A DNA stretch of 32,517 nt from Planctomycetota bacterium (GTDB taxonomy: Bacteria > Planctomycetota > UBA1135 > UBA2386), in assembly GCA_025459175.1 (NCBI GenBank), contig JALORC010000108.1, forward strand, positions 1-32,517, given 5' to 3'. The position numbers and the translations under genes were made by a program. How positions within the stretch are numbered: position 1 is the first letter of the stretch; the number at the start of each line of letters is the position of its first letter. The notes under the pieces were generated by a model, which was given only the letters and a program-made list of their open reading frames with translations, made no database searches and was not told where the DNA came from. Positions 23,523-31,719 of the stretch are shown here, piece after piece.

Positions 23523-25038
23523 ACTCGGCCTTGGCCCGCGGCTGCAGCTGGCCGAGCGGTGGGTCAACCAGCCAGGCCTCGGCGGTGGTCGGCGGCAGCC
23601 ACAGGCGACAGGTGGTCGCCGCGGGGTCCGGGAAGCAGCCGATGCGCTTGGTGTAGTTGTGCTCCGAGAAGTCGATGTCGTCGATCTCGTGTGGCCAGCA
23701 TTCTCGCGGCACGACCAGCTCGAGCCAGCGGAGCTGGTCGCCCGCGGGGAGCGCCACATCGACGGCGCCCACGACCACGTCGAGTGCGACCTCCACCTTC
23801 GTCGACGCCGCGATCTGCCGCGGGGCCTCCCGGTGCAGCAGCGCTCCGGTCAGCAGGTCGATCACGAAGATCGTGGCGGTCCCGGGCGGCGTGAACGCGG
23901 TGAACGAACCGTCGTTGGCGACCGGTACCAACGGGCTCGAATAGCTCGCGAACCCGAAGGCATGACTGCCTCGCGGCCTCGACACCGCGACACCGACCAG
24001 CAAGCGACCGTTCGGCGCCGACGATCGCACGCGGCCGGAGACCATCGCCGGCAGGTGCGGCCGCAGGTCGAGTTCGAGCGTCTTGGTGTCGGCGTTCACC
24101 TCGATCGTGCCCACGCCGCACAGGTCGGGTTGACCCTGCTGCAGCGGACGCGGCAGCAGTAGCCCCGCGTGCAGGGACACCGGCTCGTCGACCTCGAGCT
24201 GGAACGTGCCGTCGGCCGCGATCGGGATCACGTGGCCGTAGTCCTGGCGTTCCCCGTAGGTCGGTTTGTGTGGTTCGCTCTCCCCGGCCGCGGCCGACCA
24301 CAGGCACAGGCCGGCGCCGTGGATCGGCAGCGTGCCTTTGGTCGTGCCATGCACGACCCTCTTGCCCTTGCGTTGCCGGTGAACCTGGAACTCGTAGCCA
24401 TGCTCGTCGGGCAGCACCTTGGTCGTGGTCCGATGCACGATCTCGATCGGCTCCCCGTGCGCGAACGGCCCGTAGCTGCGCGCACCCGCTTCGCCGACGA
24501 CGAGCTGGATGCCTGTATCGACGGTGCCCGGCATCACGAAGCGACCGGCCGCATCGGTGCGCACAGCCGTGCGCGGCTCGCCCGGCCAGGCGACTCGCGC
24601 GCTTTCCGCGCGATACGTCATGCGGCGCAAGGCATCGCGCTGCTCGACGCGCACGCCCGCCAACGGTCTGCCGGCCGGATCGACGACCCGTCCGACCAGA
24701 GTGCGTCCGCGCGGCAGCACGATCGGGAACCCCGCGGCCGACAGCGGCGCGGCGACGTGCACGCGCCCCTTCGTGACGAACAGCAGTCGGTGCGACTCGG
24801 GCTCGGCGGACACCGGCTGCGAGAGGCGCCAGCGACCGTCGACATCGGTGGTCACCACCTGGTCAGGCGGCAGTTCCGCGGTGATCCATGGCTGGTCGGA
24901 CCGCAGCGCATGCACGGCGACACCTGCAAGTGGCGCGCCGTTCTCGTCGACCACACGCCCGGTCAGGATCGTCGCCGGCAGTTGTGCCGGCGTACTGGCG
25001 ACCGTCAGGGACAACAGGGCTACGCGCAACCAGAGCAT
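23473..25038 (-). CDS. Large exported protein with carboxypeptidase-regulatory-like domains
   Basis: A 521-residue protein starting at ATG 25038, with a signal peptide (LWLRVALLSLTVASTPAQ). Two carboxypeptidase-regulatory-like folds are visible: TGRVVDENGAPLAGVAVHAL with TTDVDGRWRL (residues about 25-75), and VGRVVDPAGRPLAGVRVEQRD with VRTDAAGRFVMPG (about 98-160). A further beta domain follows around residues 335-400 (SGRVRSSAPNGRLLVGVAVSRP, NDGSFTAFTPPG). No enzyme domain is seen. Proteins of this type are cell-surface or periplasmic and abundant in Planctomycetota. It is one of few genes here with a strong Shine-Dalgarno sequence. Its 3' end overlaps yaeQ by 50 bp. Confidence 0.85.
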   Translation of the reverse strand: MLWLRVALLSLTVASTPAQLPATILTGRVVDENGAPLAGVAVHALRSDQPWITAELPPDQVVTTDVDGRWRLSQPVSAEPESHRLLFVTKGRVHVAAPLSAAGFPIVLPRGRTLVGRVVDPAGRPLAGVRVEQRDALRRMTYRAESARVAWPGEPRTAVRTDAAGRFVMPGTVDTGIQLVVGEAGARSYGPFAHGEPIEIVHRTTTKVLPDEHGYEFQVHRQRKGKRVVHGTTKGTLPIHGAGLCLWSAAAGESEPHKPTYGERQDYGHVIPIAADGTFQLEVDEPVSLHAGLLLPRPLQQGQPDLCGVGTIEVNADTKTLELDLRPHLPAMVSGRVRSSAPNGRLLVGVAVSRPRGSHAFGFASYSSPLVPVANDGSFTAFTPPGTATIFVIDLLTGALLHREAPRQIAASTKVEVALDVVVGAVDVALPAGDQLRWLELVVPRECWPHEIDDIDFSEHNYTKRIGCFPDPAATTCRLWLPPTTAEAWLVDPPLGQLQPRAKAEFTIDAGRTGSVSLTGN

Positions 25039-25042
25039 GGGT

Positions 25043-25049
25043 CCTCCTT
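25043..25049 (-). promoter_or_regulatory. Strong Shine-Dalgarno sequence AAGGAGG
   Basis: AAGGAGG lies 4 nt before the ATG at 25038 and fixes that start. Most other genes in the window lack such a site. Confidence 0.8.
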
Positions 25050-25157
25050 CGCGATGACATCGAACCACGAGGCGAGCGTAGCGACCGTGGTTCGCCCGAT
25101 CAGCGGGTTGGGCCGGGTCGGGCTTGCGCCGCGGAGCCAGGCAACCACACTGGATGC

Positions 25158-25904
25158 ATGAGCACTCCGACTTCGCACCCCGCCCGCATCCTGTTCGATC
25201 AGCAGCAGAACGCTGTGTTGTGTTCTGCACATGCCGGGCTCGGTGGCTGGCCGTTCGGCTCGGTGGTGCCCTATGCGGTGTTGCCCGAGGGGGATGCGGT
25301 GGTGTTCCTGTCCGACATCGCCGAGCACACCCGCAACCTCCGGGTCGATGGCCGCGCGTGCTTGTTCGTCGCCGATCCGGCGGCCTCGCAACGGCCGCAG
25401 GCGGGGGCCCGGGCGGCGCTCCAGGTGCGCGCATCGCGACCGGCGAGCGTTGACGTAGGTGCTTTGGAGACAACGTACTTCGAACGATTCCCCGGTGCCA
25501 AGGCGATGCGGCAGGCGCACGGCTTCGACGTCTGGCGGCTCGAGGTCGACTGCGTGCGTTGGATTGCCGGCTTCGGCGAGATGGGGTGGCTCTCACGGGC
25601 CGAATGGAGTGGCCGGCCGGATCCGTTGGCCATGCATGCGGCCGGCATCGTCGAGCACATGAACGACGACCATGCCGCGGCGGTGGTCGAGCTGGTCGCG
25701 TGGGTAGCGGCGATCGCGGCGGTCGAAGCGAAGGTCATCGCGGTCGATCGCGGTGGCTTCACCATCGAAGCCACCGCTCGTGATGGTGATGAGCACGTCG
25801 TGCGGGTGCCGTTCCCGAACTTCGCCGACACCGCCGATGCGGTGCGTCATGCGACGGTCGCGTTGCTGCAGGCAGCGCGTCGTGCACGCGGCGACAGGCG
25901 TTGA
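25158..25904 (+). CDS. HugZ-like pyridoxamine 5'-phosphate oxidase-fold protein with DUF2470
   Basis: A 248-residue cytoplasmic protein. Residues about 10-160 form the split beta-barrel of the PNPOx-like/HugZ superfamily (FGSVVPYAVLPEGDAVVFLSDIAEHTRNLRVDGRACLFVAD). Residues about 165-245 are a DUF2470 domain (MHAAGIVEHMNDDHAAAVVELV, then FTIEATARDG). The HMNDDH motif is typical of the family. Members bind haem or flavin, and some degrade or store haem, so a role in haem or iron handling is the best guess. The ATG at 25158 is the first good start. It is divergent from the gene at 23473-25038 across 119 bp. Confidence 0.88.
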   Translation: MSTPTSHPARILFDQQQNAVLCSAHAGLGGWPFGSVVPYAVLPEGDAVVFLSDIAEHTRNLRVDGRACLFVADPAASQRPQAGARAALQVRASRPASVDVGALETTYFERFPGAKAMRQAHGFDVWRLEVDCVRWIAGFGEMGWLSRAEWSGRPDPLAMHAAGIVEHMNDDHAAAVVELVAWVAAIAAVEAKVIAVDRGGFTIEATARDGDEHVVRVPFPNFADTADAVRHATVALLQAARRARGDRR

Positions 25905-25965
25905 AGCACGCGTTCGCGTGTCGTTGCCGTGCCTCGATCATGCATCGAGCACGCATCGACGAGTC

Positions 25966-26005
25966 ATCATGCGCTGTCGATCGACTCATCGCAGAGCATC
26001 GTGAT
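25966..26005. repeat. Imperfect inverted repeat upstream of the SET gene
   Basis: ATCA/TGAT, TGC/GCA and CTG/CAG pair in order, with one- and three-base interruptions, around a loop holding the palindrome TCGATCGA. It is followed by a short GAT repeat (26003-26024). The stretch 25905-26093 holds no gene and is visibly less GC-rich than its surroundings, so it is probably the promoter and operator region of the SET-NRPS pair. Confidence 0.4.
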
Positions 26006-26093
26006 GATCGATGATGATGATGATGAAGCAGCAAGATTGTGCGTGCATCAACGCGTGCAATCGCGTGGCATGTGCACCGCTGCCCGCTCTCGT

Positions 26094-26609
26094 ATGGATC
26101 AAACCATCATCCCGCGACCGCCTGTGGTGGTCGCTGTCGTCGCTCGCCACGGTCAACACTGCGTCGTCACCACCGCGCCCGTCAAGCGCGGTCAGGTGGT
26201 GCTCGCGATCGATGGCCCGACGGTCTCCACTCCGACGCGCTACACGGTTCAGGTCGGTGAAGGCCTGCATGTCGATGCCGAAGCCCGCACCGACGGCGGC
26301 TTCCCGATCTGGCGCTTCCTCAACCACGCCTGCGAGCCGAACACGCGCTTGATCGGGCGTGCGTTGACCGCGGTCCGCGATCTGCCGGTCGGCCAGGAGG
26401 TCAGCTTCGACTACGACTCGACCGAGTGGGACATGGCCGCACCGTTCGACTGCGGCTGTGGTTCGCCGAAGTGTCGCGGCATCGTGCGCGGCTTCCGGCA
26501 CCTGTCCGACGAGCAGCGGGCGCAGCTGATCGCGATCGCCCCGCACCTGCAGACCGAACTGGCGCGGGCCGGTCGGGAACTGGCAGGCGCTCGCCGTCGC
26601 TCGTCCTGA
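26094..26609 (+). CDS. SET-domain protein-lysine N-methyltransferase homologue
   Basis: A 171-residue protein from ATG 26094. It is a compact SET domain plus post-SET: early strand VVARHGQHCVVTTAPVKRGQVVLAIDG, then the SAM-binding/knot motif FLNHACEPNT (residues about 77-86), the catalytic-tyrosine region GQEVSFDYDSTEWD (about 101-114), and a post-SET-like cysteine pattern CGCGSPKCRG (about 120-129). SET enzymes methylate the side-chain amine of lysine using S-adenosylmethionine. The gene ends 13 bp before the large NRPS and is surely in its operon. A Pls-type synthetase may use lysine or another diamino acid, so the amino group of the substrate or polymer is an attractive target. This is inference; a protein target is equally possible. 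Confidence 0.85.
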   Translation: MDQTIIPRPPVVVAVVARHGQHCVVTTAPVKRGQVVLAIDGPTVSTPTRYTVQVGEGLHVDAEARTDGGFPIWRFLNHACEPNTRLIGRALTAVRDLPVGQEVSFDYDSTEWDMAAPFDCGCGSPKCRGIVRGFRHLSDEQRAQLIAIAPHLQTELARAGRELAGARRRSS

Positions 26610-26622
26610 TCGCCGCGCGCGC

Positions 26623-29600
26623 ATGCTGCTGAACGATCTGTTCGCGCGCAGTGTCGCTGCGCACGGCGAGCGGCCGGCGGTCGACGTGCCACCCGGAACG
26701 GGTCGGCCGGCGCGGCAGGTCGTCACCTATCGCGAGCTCGCGGCGATGGCCGAGGCGATCGCCGCGCGGTTGCGCGAGCTGGTGCAGCCCGAGGCGATGG
26801 TCGTGCTGCTGCTGCCGCGCAGTTCGCCGTGGTCGTTCGCGGCGCAGCTGGCGGTGCTGCAGGTCGGTGGGGCGCATGTCGGCGTCGACGCGTCGTTCCC
26901 CGATGCGCACCTGCGCCACATCGTTGCCGATGCGAAGGCGGTCGCGGTGATCACCGATGCCACGGCTGCCGCGCGCTGCCGCGGGCTCGGCGTGCCGGTC
27001 ATCGAACTGCCGCTGGCAGCGACGGCAGTCGCGGAGCCGGACGCGGCGATGGCGGCGGCAAACGGCGATCGGCTCGCCTACGCGATCTACACGTCGGGCA
27101 CGACCGGCGTGCCGAAGGGCGTGCTGATCGAGCACCGCGGCGCCGTCAACCTGATCACGCAGGGCGTGGCGCGGTTCGCGCTCGGACCCGGCGATCGGAT
27201 CGCCCAGGGCAGTTCGTTCGCCTACGACTCGTCGATCGAGGAGACTTGGCTCGCGTTGGCGAGCGGCGCCACCGTGGTCGTGCTCGACGACGAGACGGTG
27301 CGTTCGGGGCCCGATCTGGTGCCGTGGTTGCGGCGTGAACGCGTCACCGTGTTCTGTCCACCGCCGACGCTGCTGCGGGCGATGGACGTGGCCAAGCCGC
27401 GCGACGAGTTGCCCGACCTGCGCCTGTGCTACGTCGGCGGCGAGGCGCTGCCACCCGAGCTCGCGTCGTCGTGGGGCGGTGCACTGTGGCTCGAGAACGG
27501 CTACGGCCCGACCGAGTGCACGGTGACCGTGGTGCGCGGCCGCGTGCTGCCGGATCGCCCGGTCACCATCGGCACGCCGGTGCCACCGCACCAGGCGCAC
27601 GTGCTCGATGCGCAGCTGCAGCCGGTGGCCGAAGGCGAAGCGGGCGAACTGTGCATCGCCGGACCGGGACTCGCGCGTGGCTACCTCGGTCAGGAAGCAC
27701 TGACCGCGCAGCGGTTCCCGCACCTGCCCGGCATCGGTCGCGTGTATCGCACCGGCGATCTCGTGCGGCGTCAGCCCGATGGGGAACTGACCTACCACGG
27801 CCGCATCGACGCGCAGGTCAAGCTGCGCGGCCATCGGCTCGAGCTCGAGGCGATCGAATCGGTGCTGGCGCGTTGCCCCGGCGTGCGCGAAGTCGCTTGT
27901 CGGGTGCAGGGCGAAGCCGGCGCCGACCTGCTGGCCGCGCACGTGGTGCCCGACGACCAGAATGCGCCGCCGTCGTTCGCGGCGCTTGCTGCCGCGGTGC
28001 GTTCGGCGCTGCCCGCCTACGCGGTGCCGCAGCGGTTCGCGTTGTGCCAGGCGCTGCCGCGCACCGTCGGCGGCAAGCTCGATCGCAAGGCGCTGCCGGA
28101 GATCGCGGTGGCCGCCGGCGAAGCCGCAACCCTCGAATGGACGCCGACTTCGCCGGTGGCCGCGGCGGTGCGCGACGCGGTGGCGGCCGTGCTGCGGTTG
28201 CCGCTGGCCACGGTCGGGCCCGACCACGATTTCTTCGCGCTCGGCGGTGACTCGCTGCGTGCGGCGCTGCTGGTGTCGCGGCTGCGGCGCGAGCCCGGCT
28301 GTGAGTCGATCGCGGTGCGCGACGTCTATCGCACGCCGACCGTGGCCGGACTGGCGTCGCGTTTGCAGCGTGTCGTGGCACCCGCGGGCGATGGGCAACG
28401 GGCCCCGGACCTGCCGTTCGACCACGGGGCGGTGGCGCGACCGCTCGCGGCCACCTGCGTGCAGCTGGGCTTCCTGGTCGGTCTGTTGCTGGGATTGTCG
28501 ACGATCGCCTACGTGGTCGGCTTCGTGGTGATGCCAGCACTGCTGTCGACCTTCTCGCTGACCGCGTTGCTGTTGATCGCGCCGTGGTTGCTGTCGCTCG
28601 GCTTCGGGCTGTGGACGCTCGTCACGTTGTGGATGGCGGTCGCGACGAAGGAGCTGCTGATCGGCCGCTACCGGCCGCTGCGCACGCCGGCGTGGAGCGC
28701 GTTCCATCTGCGGCACTGGATCGTCGTGCGCATGGTGCGGCTGGTGCCCTGGACGCTGCTCGAAGGCACCGAGGCGAAGAACGTCGCGCTGCGCGCGCTC
28801 GGCGCCCGCATCGGCAAGCGCGTGCACATCCACCGCGGGGTCGACGTGCTGAACGGTGGATGGGACCTGCTCGAGCTCGGCGATGACGTCAGCGTGTTGC
28901 GCGAGGTGCATCTCGGGCTCGCCGAACTCGATGCCGGCGAACTGGTGATCGGGCCGGTGCGCATCGCCGCCGGGGCGACGCTGGAGACGCGTGCCAGCAT
29001 CGGGCCCGACACCAGCATCGGTGCGGCCGCGACCGTGCGCGCGCTGTCGTGTGTGAGGGCCGGTGCCGTGGTGCCGGCCGGCGAGGTCTGGGACGGCGTG
29101 CCGGCCGCGAGGACCGGTCCCACGCCGGCGCCGGCGGCGATCGATGTCGGTGGTGCTGGCATGTCGCCGTGGGCGTACACCGTGTCGATGCTGTCGGCGC
29201 GGTTGCTGCACGCGCCGCTGCTGGCGCTGCCGTTGACCGCGGTGGTGTGGCTGGTCGCGCACTTCGCCGGCGTCGACGGCGTGCAGCTGGTCGCCTGGCT
29301 GTGCGGCGCCGGGCCGTCGTCGCAGCCCGGCTGGTGGTGGCTCGCCGTTGCGATGGTCACCGCGGCGCTGCCGGTGCAGTTGCTCGCCAGTGCGCTGATC
29401 CTGCGCTGGACCCCGGCGGTGCCGGTCGGCACCCATGCACGCTGGTCGTGGTTGCATCTGCGGCTGCAGTTGCGCACCGAACTGGTCGACGCTGCCGGCA
29501 CCTGGCTGTCCGGCACGTTGTTCTGGCCGATGTGGCTGCGTCTCGCCGGCATGCGCATCGGCCGCGACTGCGAGGTCAGCACCATCCTCGACGTGCTGCC

Positions 29601-31707
29601 GGAGCACACGGCGATCGGCAGCGGCTCGTTCCTCGCCGACGGCGTCTACTTCGGCGTGCCGCGCATCGACCGCGGCCGGGTGACCGTGGCGCCCGCTGCG
29701 TTCGGCGAACGCAGCTTCGTCGGCAATCACGTGGTCGTGGCCGCGGGCGAACGGCTGGCGCCGGATCTGGTGCTCGGCGTCAGCACCACAGGCACCGCCG
29801 CGATGCCGGCCGACAGCGGCTGGTTCGGGCAGCCGGCGTTCGCGTTGCCGCGCCGCGAGATCATCGCCGTCGACCGGCGCCTGACCCACGACCCCGGTCC
29901 ACTGCGCTGGTGGAACCGCTGCGGCTGGGAAGCGGCGCGGTTGCTGCTGCCGGCGCTGCCGATGGCGCTGCTGTTGTGGTGGTTCGACGTGGTCGCGGCC
30001 GTGCACGGCGATGGCTGGATGCGCGGCACGTTCACCGCGACCTGGGCGTCGTTGGTGGTGGCGGCGGTGCTGGCCGGGGTCATCCTGGCGTTGAAGTGGC
30101 TGCTGCTCGGACGCGTGCGGCCCGGTCAGCACGGCCTGTGGTCGTGCTGGGCCAGTCGTTGGGACTTCCACTACGTGGTGTGGCAACGCTACGGTCGCGC
30201 GCTGCTGCAGCCGCTCGAGGGCACGCTGCTGCTGCCGTGGTACCTGCGGGCGATGGGCATGCGCATCGGGCGCGGCTGCGTGCTCGGCGACGGTTTCGCG
30301 CAGGTCGTCGATCCCGACATGCTGACGATCGAGGACGGTGCGACCGTGCACGCGCTGTTCCAGGCGCACAGCTTCGAGGACCGCGTGCTGAAGATCGACC
30401 ACGTGCGGATCGGCAAGCGAGCCAGCGTCGGCTGCGGCACGGTGATCCTGTACGGGGCCGACATCGGCGACGACGCGCACGTCGAACGCAACAGCGTGGT
30501 GATGAAGCGCGAGGTGCTGCTGCCGGGGCACTCGTACATCGGCGCGCCGACGGCGCCGTGCGAAGCGGCGCCGGGCCGAGCACCCGTGGTGGCGGCGGTC
30601 GGTGGCGAGCCGGCGCCGGCGGCCGAGCCGCGCGATGCGGCGCTCGATGTCGCGCGGGGCCTCGCCGTGCTCGGCATGATCTGGCTGCACTTCGTGCCAA
30701 CGCCCGTCGAAGGCGACGAGAGCCTCGCCGCCACGCTCAGCACGTGGTCGATCGCCGCTCTCGAGGGCGTTCCGGCGGCGCTGTTCGTGCTGCTCGCCGG
30801 CATGGCGTGGGGATCGGCGGCCTCGTTCGCGCCGACGGCTGGCACCGCGCGCCTGCGCACCGGCTTCGTCGTGCGTCGTGCGCTGGCGCTGGTGGTGCTC
30901 GGCGTACCGTTCTGGATCTGGTGCTGGCCCAACGACGTCATGGTGCCGATGGCGATGATGCTCATGGGCACCGCGGCGCTGCTCCGCGCGGGGCGCATCG
31001 CGGTGGTCGCTGTGATCGCGACGCTGCTGGCGGTGGCGCCGGTGCTGGTGACGGTCGCCGCGGACGTCGTCGCCGCCGACTGGAACGACGACGGTACGCA
31101 TGCCGCCAACCATGGGTTCGGGCTGGTGACGCTGCGCTGGTACGTGTTCGACGGCACCTACCCGCTGCTGCCGTGGCTTCTGCTGCCGCTGCTCGGCGCG
31201 GTGATCGCGATCAGCGGCCGCGGCGATCGTTCGCGCTGGCGGCGATGGCTGTGGCTGGCGGCGCCGATGCCGTTCGTCGGCATGGGGCTGGACCTGTTCG
31301 CGTTCTGGAACGAAGAAGCGCTCGGCGATGTCGCGGCGCCGCTGCAGATCGAATGGCAACCGACCTCGATCCCGTTCCTGCTGAGCAACGGCGGCTTCGC
31401 GTTGGCGATCGTGGCGCTGCTCGAACGGCAACAGCATCGCGGTGGGCTGCCGCGCGCGCTGGCACCGTTGGCGGCGATCGGTCGCATGTCGCTGTCGCAC
31501 TACCTCGCCCACATCGTGCTCGTCTACGCGCCGATGCGGCACTGGTGGCCCGAGGAGGACTGGTCGATCGGCGTCGGCGTCGCTGCCGCGCTCGGCTACG
31601 CAGCGCTGGCGCTGCCGGTGTCGTGGTGGTGGGGCCGACGCGGTGGGCGCGGCCCGATCGAGGCGCTGCTGCGCCGCTGGTGTGGTTCGCCTCGCGACAG
31701 CGCCTGA
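26623..31707 (+). CDS. Pls/PosA-type membrane NRPS with extra C-terminal acyltransferase-like domain
   Basis: A 1694-residue protein. Residues 1-490 are an adenylation domain (IYTSGTTGVPKG, ENGYGPTECT, YRTGDL, GRIDAQVKLRGHRLE, and a catalytic Lys in GGKLDRK). Residues about 505-585 are a carrier protein with the phosphopantetheine Ser544 in LGGDSL. Then come three units of paired transmembrane helices and left-handed beta-helix acyltransferase-like repeats, as in the NRPS terminal domain of epsilon-poly-L-lysine synthetase and PosA: membrane parts at about 606-670, 850-930 and 1103-1165; hexapeptide parts at about 725-830, 970-1085 and 1205-1315. Unlike the known enzymes, residues about 1335-1690 add a multi-TM domain of the DUF418/HGSNAT-like acyltransferase type (DVARGLAVLGMIWLHF, GRMSLSHYLAHIVLVY). 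There is no thioesterase or condensation domain. It probably makes a membrane-associated amino-acid homopolymer or conjugate, with the extra domain acylating or exporting it. Confidence 0.9.
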   Translation: MLLNDLFARSVAAHGERPAVDVPPGTGRPARQVVTYRELAAMAEAIAARLRELVQPEAMVVLLLPRSSPWSFAAQLAVLQVGGAHVGVDASFPDAHLRHIVADAKAVAVITDATAAARCRGLGVPVIELPLAATAVAEPDAAMAAANGDRLAYAIYTSGTTGVPKGVLIEHRGAVNLITQGVARFALGPGDRIAQGSSFAYDSSIEETWLALASGATVVVLDDETVRSGPDLVPWLRRERVTVFCPPPTLLRAMDVAKPRDELPDLRLCYVGGEALPPELASSWGGALWLENGYGPTECTVTVVRGRVLPDRPVTIGTPVPPHQAHVLDAQLQPVAEGEAGELCIAGPGLARGYLGQEALTAQRFPHLPGIGRVYRTGDLVRRQPDGELTYHGRIDAQVKLRGHRLELEAIESVLARCPGVREVACRVQGEAGADLLAAHVVPDDQNAPPSFAALAAAVRSALPAYAVPQRFALCQALPRTVGGKLDRKALPEIAVAAGEAATLEWTPTSPVAAAVRDAVAAVLRLPLATVGPDHDFFALGGDSLRAALLVSRLRREPGCESIAVRDVYRTPTVAGLASRLQRVVAPAGDGQRAPDLPFDHGAVARPLAATCVQLGFLVGLLLGLSTIAYVVGFVVMPALLSTFSLTALLLIAPWLLSLGFGLWTLVTLWMAVATKELLIGRYRPLRTPAWSAFHLRHWIVVRMVRLVPWTLLEGTEAKNVALRALGARIGKRVHIHRGVDVLNGGWDLLELGDDVSVLREVHLGLAELDAGELVIGPVRIAAGATLETRASIGPDTSIGAAATVRALSCVRAGAVVPAGEVWDGVPAARTGPTPAPAAIDVGGAGMSPWAYTVSMLSARLLHAPLLALPLTAVVWLVAHFAGVDGVQLVAWLCGAGPSSQPGWWWLAVAMVTAALPVQLLASALILRWTPAVPVGTHARWSWLHLRLQLRTELVDAAGTWLSGTLFWPMWLRLAGMRIGRDCEVSTILDVLPEHTAIGSGSFLADGVYFGVPRIDRGRVTVAPAAFGERSFVGNHVVVAAGERLAPDLVLGVSTTGTAAMPADSGWFGQPAFALPRREIIAVDRRLTHDPGPLRWWNRCGWEAARLLLPALPMALLLWWFDVVAAVHGDGWMRGTFTATWASLVVAAVLAGVILALKWLLLGRVRPGQHGLWSCWASRWDFHYVVWQRYGRALLQPLEGTLLLPWYLRAMGMRIGRGCVLGDGFAQVVDPDMLTIEDGATVHALFQAHSFEDRVLKIDHVRIGKRASVGCGTVILYGADIGDDAHVERNSVVMKREVLLPGHSYIGAPTAPCEAAPGRAPVVAAVGGEPAPAAEPRDAALDVARGLAVLGMIWLHFVPTPVEGDESLAATLSTWSIAALEGVPAALFVLLAGMAWGSAASFAPTAGTARLRTGFVVRRALALVVLGVPFWIWCWPNDVMVPMAMMLMGTAALLRAGRIAVVAVIATLLAVAPVLVTVAADVVAADWNDDGTHAANHGFGLVTLRWYVFDGTYPLLPWLLLPLLGAVIAISGRGDRSRWRRWLWLAAPMPFVGMGLDLFAFWNEEALGDVAAPLQIEWQPTSIPFLLSNGGFALAIVALLERQQHRGGLPRALAPLAAIGRMSLSHYLAHIVLVYAPMRHWWPEEDWSIGVGVAAALGYAALALPVSWWWGRRGGRGPIEALLRRWCGSPRDSA

Positions 31708-31719
31708 GCGGCGGGCCAG

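Noticed and set aside
25929..26093. Upstream start for the SET gene at 25929
   Set aside because: The extension would be coded by the palindromic and GAT-repeat DNA (giving DDDDDE) and lies outside the SET fold. The ATG at 26094 is preferred.
26401..31542. 1713-codon minus-strand open frame opposite the SET and NRPS genes
   Set aside because: The product is His/Arg/Gln-rich with no recognisable domain, and the plus strand has complete adenylation, carrier and beta-helix motifs.
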